In this document: one piece after another, positions 1-4,008 of the stretch
Layout: each line of letters starts with the position of its first letter
How positions within the stretch are numbered: the first letter of the stretch is position 1
NCBI GenBank assembly: GCA_031283975.1
Contig: JAITAT010000201.1
Coordinates: 1-6,745, forward strand
Direction: 5' to 3'
DNA from: Synergistaceae bacterium
GTDB taxonomy: Bacteria; Synergistota; Synergistia; Synergistales; Synergistaceae
DNA length: 6,745 nt
The notes under the pieces: model-generated
The model's database searches: none
What the model saw: the letters and a program-made list of their open reading frames with translations, nothing else
What the model was told of the DNA's origin: nothing
Position numbers and translations under genes: made by a program

Positions 1-1092
1 CGTTTTTTCCTCGAAGAACATCTCCTTCGCGAGCCTTCCGCCGCTCGGACCGAACTGCAGTCCGTGCCCGCTCCAGCCGCAATTCACCCACAGCCCTTCG
101 ACTGGCGTCCAGTCGATTACCGCCTGGTGATCCGGCGTCACGTCGTACGGGCCCGACCACTGATGGACTACTCTGACGCCTTTAAGCGCAGGGATACGCT
201 GGAGGACGCTCTTTGTCACTCCTTCGAGGAATTTAGCGCTGTTACCGGATTCGGTCGTCTTGGGCTCGTCGGGGTCGTCTCTGCCGAAGAAAAAGCTGCC
301 GTTTGGAACTTGCTTGAAGTAGGCCCCGTCGTCAAGGCAGAGCGTCATAGGGCAGTTGAACGGCTCAATGGGCTCCGTGACCAGGAGGTTATGTCTCTCG
401 GGAGTGACCGGCAATTCCACGCCGACCGACGCCGCGAGTTCAGTGGACCACGGCCCCGAGGTGAGAAGAACCCTGGGAGCGCTCCAAGTCTCTCCCGCTA
501 CCTGTACGCCCGTTATTTTGCCCCCCGAAGCCCTGAGTTTTTCAACCGGCGTATATGTAAAGACTCTCGCGCCAAGTTTTTCCGCGGCTCTGCCGTAGGC
601 CATGGTCAGCGTGTGAGGGTTTATGTGCCCGTCTTTGGCGCAGAAAGCGGCTCCAATCATGCGCTCGACATTGAGATAGGGCCAGCGCCGCTTCATCTCG
701 TCCGGCGTCAGATTTTCCGAAGGTATATCGAGACTCTGCTGCAGAGCGACGTTTTTTTCGAGCTGGGTCATGCTCTCGCCGGTGTAAGCCACCCAGAGGT
801 AACCCCATTGGGCGAACTCCAAATCCAATTCTCCTCCGAGATCCTCCTGGAGGGTTGGAAAACATTCGAGGTTGTACTTGGCGAGCCGGCAGTTGACCTC
901 GGTTCCGAAGTGCTGGCGCAATCCCGCGGCGCTGCGGCCCGAGCCTCCGGAGGAGAGGTATCCCTTCTCGAAGAGTACTACGTCCACTCCCGCTTTCGCC
1001 AGGTGATACGCCGCGGAGGCTCCGTGCACACCTCCTCCGACTATAATGGCGTCAGCCGTCTTTTTTGTGTTTTCAGCCTTGTTTCCGCTCAT
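1..1092 (-). CDS. FAD-dependent oxidoreductase, D-amino-acid oxidase / sarcosine oxidase beta family (3' end cut by window)
   Basis: The first 364 residues are visible; the stop lies beyond the left edge, and family length suggests only a short piece is missing. Near the N-terminus (residues 14-42) is a Rossmann FAD-binding motif GGGVHG (19-24), with E42 at the end of the second strand as the expected ribose-binding acid. It is followed by GRSAAGLRQ (52-60), the arginine-rich stretch typical of sarcosine-oxidase-beta-like DAO proteins. Near the C-terminus GWSGHGLQFGPSGG (339-352) is the second flavin-contacting segment of the family. Such proteins oxidise the C-N bond of secondary or D-amino acids (sarcosine, proline, hydroxyproline, opines, glycine in HcnC). 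The ATG at 1092 overlaps the preceding stop as ATGA and has AAGGAGG at 1103-1109, 10 nt upstream. As last visible gene of the redox operon it is probably the substrate-oxidising subunit, passing electrons to the Fe-S partners. The exact substrate is not readable. Confidence 0.9.
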   Translation of the reverse strand, partial: MSGNKAENTKKTADAIIVGGGVHGASAAYHLAKAGVDVVLFEKGYLSSGGSGRSAAGLRQHFGTEVNCRLAKYNLECFPTLQEDLGGELDLEFAQWGYLWVAYTGESMTQLEKNVALQQSLDIPSENLTPDEMKRRWPYLNVERMIGAAFCAKDGHINPHTLTMAYGRAAEKLGARVFTYTPVEKLRASGGKITGVQVAGETWSAPRVLLTSGPWSTELAASVGVELPVTPERHNLLVTEPIEPFNCPMTLCLDDGAYFKQVPNGSFFFGRDDPDEPKTTESGNSAKFLEGVTKSVLQRIPALKGVRVVHQWSGPYDVTPDHQAVIDWTPVEGLWVNCGWSGHGLQFGPSGGRLAKEMFFEEKT

Positions 1093-1373
1093 TTCGAGGT
1101 TCCCTCCTTGCCATAAGCGCACAGCCCAAGCTTGATGGGTTTTACCGGCGGACGGATTGTCCCTGGGTCTATCCTGTCGAGCGGTTCTCCGGTCGCCTTG
1201 GCCAGTTCTCTCAATATGATGTCGCGGCAGCCTCTTCCCTGACACGGTCCCATTCCGACGCGAAGTATCCGTTTCAGTTCGTCGAAGTGACGATAACCTC
1301 TGTCTATCCAGGATCGGATCTCCTCGATGGTTATCTCCTCACAGCGGCAGATGATGACGTCGTCTTCTTTCAT
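1089..1373 (-). CDS. Stand-alone BFD-type [2Fe-2S]-binding protein
   Basis: This protein of about 94 residues has the cysteine pattern of the bacterioferritin-associated-ferredoxin-like (Fer2_BFD) domain: CRC at residues 9-11 and GPCQGRGC at 43-50, that is C-x-C, 32 residues, then C-x4-C. The domain is also found in NirB and at the C-terminus of HcnB/OoxA-type oxidase subunits. Here it is its own gene, while the HcnB-like protein of this operon ends without it, so it very likely supplies that cluster to the complex. The last 40 residues, after the second cysteine pair, are proline- and basic-rich and contain one further Cys. The start could be ATG at 1373 or GTG at 1376, which sit side by side; AAGGGTGG just upstream serves either. 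The stop overlaps the next gene's ATG as ATGA. The cluster role is a family inference; the partner assignment rests on operon position. Confidence 0.87.
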   Translation of the reverse strand: MKEDDVIICRCEEITIEEIRSWIDRGYRHFDELKRILRVGMGPCQGRGCRDIILRELAKATGEPLDRIDPGTIRPPVKPIKLGLCAYGKEGTSK

Positions 1374-1376
1374 CAC

Positions 1377-1877
1377 TTACACCACCCTTATCGCTCTAAC
1401 GTCGTTTACTTTATCGGAGGGTATGCTCACATGAACCACCCTCGTTTTGTCCTTCAGAGGCTCGGTCACGTTCTCGACCCGGCCGTCGCACACTTTCTCT
1501 CCGATCCGGCCGAGGCACGCGACCTTGTCGCCTTTCGCTGGAACCGGCAGCATCTCGTAGGGCAGCTTCATCAGCGCCACGCCGTCGCCGAATGTGAGGT
1601 CGGCCACGAAACACGCGAGCCCCGGGCATTTGGCGACGCACATCGCGCACCCGGTGCACTTGCCGTACTCTATCCGCGGCACGTCGTTTATATCAGCGAA
1701 AGCCGTGATGGCTCCGGTGGGGCACGATGTGTTGCAGGGATTGCACGGTATCCTCTGAGGGCACTCCACTATGGCTAGCCCGCCTTTGTGCCTGTTCCAG
1801 AGGTCTGCCGGTGGCTTGACGGCTCCGGGGCGTTCCTCGGTCAAAACTCCGCTTTCAAAACTTTTAGGCGCGTTCAT
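1377..1877 (-). CDS. Two-cluster [4Fe-4S] ferredoxin-like subunit with extra C-terminal domain
   Basis: A 166-residue protein. After a 37-residue lead-in, cysteines C39, C45, C48 and C52 (followed by Pro) form the first cluster site, with unusual C-x5-C-x2-C-x3-CP spacing. C74, C77, C80 and C84 form a canonical C-x2-C-x2-C-x3-CP site, so two [4Fe-4S] clusters are expected. Residues from about 95 to 166 form a further domain rich in Val and Gly with C121 and C130; it looks beta-rich but I do not recognise it. Likely role: electron transfer between the flavin subunits of the amino-acid dehydrogenase complex. I chose ATG 1877 over an in-frame ATG at 1895: it gives a TGATG overlap with the upstream stop, and GGGAGG (1888-1893) lies 10 nt before it, whereas the 1895 start lies inside the upstream gene with no obvious SD. 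The next gene follows after 3 to 6 nt. Confidence 0.88.
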   Translation of the reverse strand: MNAPKSFESGVLTEERPGAVKPPADLWNRHKGGLAIVECPQRIPCNPCNTSCPTGAITAFADINDVPRIEYGKCTGCAMCVAKCPGLACFVADLTFGDGVALMKLPYEMLPVPAKGDKVACLGRIGEKVCDGRVENVTEPLKDKTRVVHVSIPSDKVNDVRAIRVV

Positions 1878-2980
1878 CAGGAATTGGCCTCCCATCCGTC
1901 GACGGTGACATCCGACACCCCTATTCGAATTTTTTCTCCCACTTCGCCGGCCCTTAGATTTTTCAGCCGTAAGCGGTATTTTTCAAAATTATCGTCCGAA
2001 ACCTTGAATCCGAGCGACGCCGCGGCGCTCATTCCGGCGATGCGTCCTTCAATCATGGCGGCGCTCGCTTCCTCGATGCCGCATACGTCGCCGGCCATCC
2101 ATACGCCGGCGTTGGATGTTCTCATGTTTTTATCCCTGAGGGGAACATGCCCGCACAGGAAAGGCACGTATTTCATCTTGCAGCCGGCCTGCCAGAGCAG
2201 TTCATTCGAAGGTGTGAGTCCGACGGCGAGGCAGATGGTATCGCACTCCACATGCTCGGGGGAGCCCGTCGGGTTGAATTTTTCGTCGAGTTCGTTTATA
2301 AGAGCGCCCGTGACGAAGTTGTCTCCGAGGGCTCTTCCGATGGAATGCCGCAGAAGTATCGGAACGCCAAGCCGTCTCACTTTGGCGGCGTGTACCCAGT
2401 AGCCGCCTATGCGCGGCATAGCTTCGAGGATCGCGGTGACCTCCACTCCGGCCTGCATGAGCTGGTAACTGACGATAAGGCCGATATTTCCGGCGCCTAT
2501 CATGAGAACTTTTTTACCGGGCACGACTCCGTAGACGTTCATGAGAGTCTGCACGGCGCCCGCGCCGTACACGCCCGGGATATCGTTGTTGGGAAAGGGG
2601 ATGAGACGTTCTTGAGCGCCGCTGGCGACGACCATTTTTTTCGGCCTGACGCGAATATATTCCTCTTCGCCTATCATGGCGGTCACGACATTTTCGTCGG
2701 GGTAGTAACCGGTGATCGTGGTATTGAGCATGGTCTTTACCCGATCGCCGCACCGCGCTATTTCGTCGCGCAGCAAGCGCGCTATTTCAAAACCACGGGT
2801 TCCCGCGAACTCGTCCTTGCTTCCGAAAAACTTGTGCGATTGCTTGACCAATTGGCCTCCGAGATGAAGATCGCCCTCGGCTATCAGGACGTTCGCCCCG
2901 ATACCGGCCGCTTCCGCCGCGGCCGACAGTCCTGCCGGCCCTCCGCCCACCACGAGGATATCAGTGTTTAATTCCTTCAT
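1877..2980 (-). CDS. NAD(P)/FAD-dependent oxidoreductase, HcnB/OoxA-like subunit
   Basis: A 367-residue pyridine-nucleotide-disulfide-oxidoreductase-type flavoprotein. It starts DILVVGGGPAGLSAA with the FAD motif GGGPAG at 12-17 and E35 as ribose acid, then GGQL (41-44). A second Rossmann motif GAGNIG (162-167) marks the nucleotide domain. VWMAGDVCGIEEAS (293-306) is the C-terminal FAD contact; the GIEEA signature is common in HcnB, opine oxidase A, sarcosine oxidase alpha and archaeal proline dehydrogenase alpha. Unlike many OoxA/HcnB-type homologues it has no C-terminal C-x-C/C-x4-C domain; that is encoded separately at 1089-1373. Likely role: receiving electrons from, or delivering them through, the DAO-like subunit to NAD(P) or another carrier. 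ATG 2980 is preceded by GAGGGGG with a 7-nt spacer and lies 2 nt after the upstream stop. A longer frame reaching 3118 only overlaps the upstream gene out of frame. Complex membership is inferred. Confidence 0.91.
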   Translation of the reverse strand: MKELNTDILVVGGGPAGLSAAAEAAGIGANVLIAEGDLHLGGQLVKQSHKFFGSKDEFAGTRGFEIARLLRDEIARCGDRVKTMLNTTITGYYPDENVVTAMIGEEEYIRVRPKKMVVASGAQERLIPFPNNDIPGVYGAGAVQTLMNVYGVVPGKKVLMIGAGNIGLIVSYQLMQAGVEVTAILEAMPRIGGYWVHAAKVRRLGVPILLRHSIGRALGDNFVTGALINELDEKFNPTGSPEHVECDTICLAVGLTPSNELLWQAGCKMKYVPFLCGHVPLRDKNMRTSNAGVWMAGDVCGIEEASAAMIEGRIAGMSAAASLGFKVSDDNFEKYRLRLKNLRAGEVGEKIRIGVSDVTVDGWEANS

Positions 2981-2982
2981 GT

Positions 2983-3312
2983 TCAGGCCCCCTCTCCCGG
3001 GAAGAGCTTGATAGCGCCGCGCCCGCTCTGTGTCTCCACTTTCATCCCGCGTTTCAGCGGCGTTACGCATGTGCGCACGTTCGGAACCCCGTCGACTACC
3101 ATAAAGCACGAACTGCACTTTCCGATGGCGCAGAAAAATCCCCTCGGGCGTTTCCTTTCAGGGGTGTACCGGTAAATTTTAACTCCGTTGGCATGAAGAG
3201 CCATTGCGATCGGCTCGCCTTCAAATCCTTCCATTTCTTTGCCGTCGAAACAGAAGGATACTTTCGCCCTGTGTTCGAAATTCAACACGGGGTGAGAACT
3301 GATTAAATCCAT
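2983..3312 (-). CDS. HcnA-like (2Fe-2S)-binding small subunit
   Basis: A 109-residue protein of the Fer2_4 type, as in HcnA and the N-terminal domain of sarcosine oxidase alpha. A ubiquitin-like ferredoxin fold is suggested by strands at 16-31 and the segment EPIAMALHANGVKIYRYT (33-50). The cluster ligands are C61, C66, C69 and C82, spacing C-x4-C-x2-C-x12-C in the context CAIGKCSSC, which is the classic plant-type [2Fe-2S] arrangement. It is first gene of the redox operon and ends 2 nt before the HcnB-like gene. Its likely role is intracomplex electron transfer. The start at ATG 3312 is chosen because GAGGGGAG (3323-3330) lies 10 nt upstream and homology-like sequence begins soon after; an in-frame extension up to 3438 would run through this ribosome binding site and the leader, so I reject it. 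No signal peptide or membrane segment is seen. Confidence 0.88.
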   Translation of the reverse strand: MDLISSHPVLNFEHRAKVSFCFDGKEMEGFEGEPIAMALHANGVKIYRYTPERKRPRGFFCAIGKCSSCFMVVDGVPNVRTCVTPLKRGMKVETQSGRGAIKLFPGEGA

Positions 3313-3359
3313 ACAAACCACACTCCCCTCAAATATGATTTTGGATTTTCGAAATACGA

Positions 3360-3373
3360 GCGGCGCGCGCCGC
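3360..3373. repeat. 14-bp perfect GC palindrome in the redox-operon leader
   Basis: GCGGCGCGCGCCGC is its own reverse complement. It lies 30 nt upstream of the ribosome binding site of the HcnA-like gene, in an otherwise AT-rich gap. It could be an operator or form a short RNA hairpin; there is no T-run after it on either strand, so it is not an intrinsic terminator. Function is unknown. Confidence 0.55.
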
Positions 3374-3378
3374 CCAGA

Positions 3379-3408
3379 ACTATAAAAACCTATTTTCCGA
3401 TAAATCGG
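3379..3408 (-). promoter_or_regulatory. Weak candidate promoter/operator region for the redox operon
   Basis: On the minus strand TATAGT (3384 to 3379) could be a -10 element, but no good -35 sits 16-18 bp upstream. Just upstream is a 5-bp inverted repeat, CCGAT-AA-ATCGG (3397-3408), that could bind a regulator. A second option is TTTACA (3425 to 3420) with a poor -10, TATCGG, 17 bp later. The operon may also be read from the tRNA promoter. All of this is tentative. Confidence 0.25.
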
Positions 3409-3456
3409 CATTGCCTGACTGTAAATTTTTGAGACCAAAAGAGATTAATTTGAATT

Positions 3457-3543
3457 TGGTGCGAAGGGGGGGACTTGAACCCCCATGCCCTTACGAGCAC
3501 ATGCTCCTGAGGCATGCGTGTCTACCGTTTCCACCACCTTCGC
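3457..3543 (-). tRNA. tRNA-Leu (anticodon CAG)
   Basis: Read on the minus strand, the 87-nt gene folds as a class II tRNA. The acceptor stem is GCGAAGG/CCTTCGC with discriminator A and an encoded CCA (3459-3457). The anticodon stem is CATGC/GCATG around loop CTCAGGA, giving anticodon CAG at 3509-3507, which reads CUG leucine codons. A long variable arm with stem TGCTC/GGGCA and loop GTAA is the leucine/serine hallmark. The T arm is GGGGG-TTCAAGT-CCCCC. It strongly resembles the E. coli tRNA-Leu(CAG) sequence I remember. A sigma70-like promoter lies directly upstream. I see no terminator between its 3' end and the redox operon on the same strand. Confidence 0.97.
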
Positions 3544-3553
3544 ACAGTAACGG

Positions 3554-3582
3554 AGTTTACACTCTTTTGAGTGATGAGTCAA
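3554..3582 (-). promoter_or_regulatory. Sigma70-type promoter of the tRNA-Leu gene
   Basis: On the minus strand TTGACT (3582 to 3577, 5/6 match to the -35 consensus) and TAAACT (3559 to 3554, 4/6) are separated by exactly 17 bp, and the -10 box ends 10 nt before the mature tRNA 5' end. The spacer contains the inverted repeat CACTC-TTTT-GAGTG (3560-3573), and a 12-bp palindrome abuts the -35 (3580-3591). Confidence 0.75.
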
Positions 3583-3591
3583 CGCGCGTTG
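3580..3591. repeat. 12-bp perfect palindrome overlapping the tRNA-Leu -35 box
   Basis: CAACGCGCGTTG is its own reverse complement, and its left half overlaps the TTG of the -35 hexamer of the tRNA promoter. The position is that of an operator or an upstream activator site, but no binding protein can be named. Confidence 0.5.
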
Positions 3592-3745
3592 CGCCAAAAA
3601 ACATCACCGAAAAAACGTGCCCTTTTGATTGCCTGTTGACACCAAACTAAGGGAACTGTCAAGATTTATGCAAAAAACCTGTGTGGCGCCTGATAACCTA
3701 TGTCTAGTAAGCCAGTTCCGCGGATTTAAGTCAGCTATATTTCAG

Positions 3746-3772
3746 TCGAAATCATCATGATGAACCTTTCGA
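3746..3772. repeat. Nested dyad symmetry upstream of mutAB
   Basis: Outer arms TCGAAA (3746-3751) and TTTCGA (3767-3772) flank a perfect 12-bp palindrome TCATCATGATGA (3752-3763), with a 3-nt asymmetric insert ACC (3764-3766). No T-run follows, so it is not a terminator. It lies about 50 bp upstream of the best candidate mutA -10 and might be a regulator site. Function is unknown. Confidence 0.5.
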
Positions 3773-3821
3773 GACGCATCGGGATAATCTCACAAAACGC
3801 CGCAACATACGCGATAATTTG

Positions 3822-3830
3822 TGCTATGAT
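3822..3830 (+). promoter_or_regulatory. Candidate extended -10 promoter for mutAB
   Basis: TGCTATGAT is an extended -10 element: TG, one base, then TATGAT with 5/6 match to TATAAT. A -35 is poor (GCAACA at 3802-3807, 17 bp upstream), which extended -10 promoters tolerate. It would give a leader of about 170 nt. A second candidate, TATACT at 3900-3905, also has only a weak -35 (TTTCAA, 18-bp spacer) and would give a leader of about 100 nt. Confidence 0.35.
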
Positions 3831-4008
3831 ACCGTCTTGAAGGGGTTGGGCGTCATATTTTAGTATTTTTTACGATTTCAATTTTATCAGATGAAAAGTT
3901 ATACTTGTGCCCCGGACGATCCGCGCGAAAACAAGATTGCGTGACAGATTGGGGCTCGCGTTTTGAAGCGGGTTCACGCTTTGACAATATTATGGGGGTG
4001 AGAAGAAG

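Larger units (their letters stand above)
3544..4008. other. 465-bp intergenic region between tRNA-Leu and mutA, without a supported gene
   Basis: No coding frame here has a good ribosome binding site or recognisable product. The left end holds the tRNA promoter. The rest is comparatively AT-rich and carries short dyads: CAACGCGCGTTG (3580-3591), TTGACA/TGTCAA arms (3636-3641 and 3657-3662), and a nested dyad at 3746-3772. Candidate plus-strand -10 elements for mutA are at 3825-3830 and 3900-3905. GGGGGTGAG (3994-4002), the mutA ribosome binding site, is at the right end. I see no cobalamin-riboswitch GCCACTG-like core, no hairpin followed by a T-run, and no insertion-sequence ends. Confidence 0.7.

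Noticed and set aside
64..1116. Long plus-strand open frame of 350 codons opposite the DAO-like gene
   Set aside because: It is antisense to a clearly recognisable flavoprotein, has no family motifs and no ribosome binding site; high GC at third positions creates such frames.
1065..2971. Plus-strand open frames opposite the ferredoxin, BFD and HcnB-like genes
   Set aside because: All are shadows of motif-bearing minus-strand genes.
2981..3118. N-terminal extension of the HcnB-like protein to 413 residues
   Set aside because: The extension overlaps the HcnA-like gene in another frame, and a good ribosome binding site plus the FAD motif place the start at 2980.
1..3312. Operon as a true hydrogen cyanide synthase (hcnABC)
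   Set aside because: The module types match, but they are shared by opine, sarcosine, proline and hydroxyproline dehydrogenases, and the extra ferredoxin and split BFD gene do not fit the three-gene hcn operon.
3397..3408. CCGAT-AA-ATCGG hairpin as terminator of the tRNA transcript
   Set aside because: The stem has only 5 bp, the loop of 2 nt is too tight, and no T-run follows on the minus strand.
3313..3438. N-terminal extension of the HcnA-like protein to 151 residues
   Set aside because: It would translate the leader, the 14-bp palindrome and the ribosome binding site at 3323-3330; the fold begins only after ATG 3312.
3411..3650. Plus-strand open frame of 79 codons across the tRNA gene
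   Set aside because: It runs antisense through the tRNA-Leu and its promoter and has no coding features.
3668..3760. Small plus-strand frame of 30 codons beginning ATGCAAAAAACC
   Set aside because: It has no well-spaced ribosome binding site (nearest purine run is about 15 nt away) and no motif; chance is the simpler explanation.
3981..3986. Perfect TTGACA just before mutA
   Set aside because: A -10 at normal spacing would fall on the mutA start codon and would lack a suitable sequence, so it cannot drive a normally led mutA transcript.
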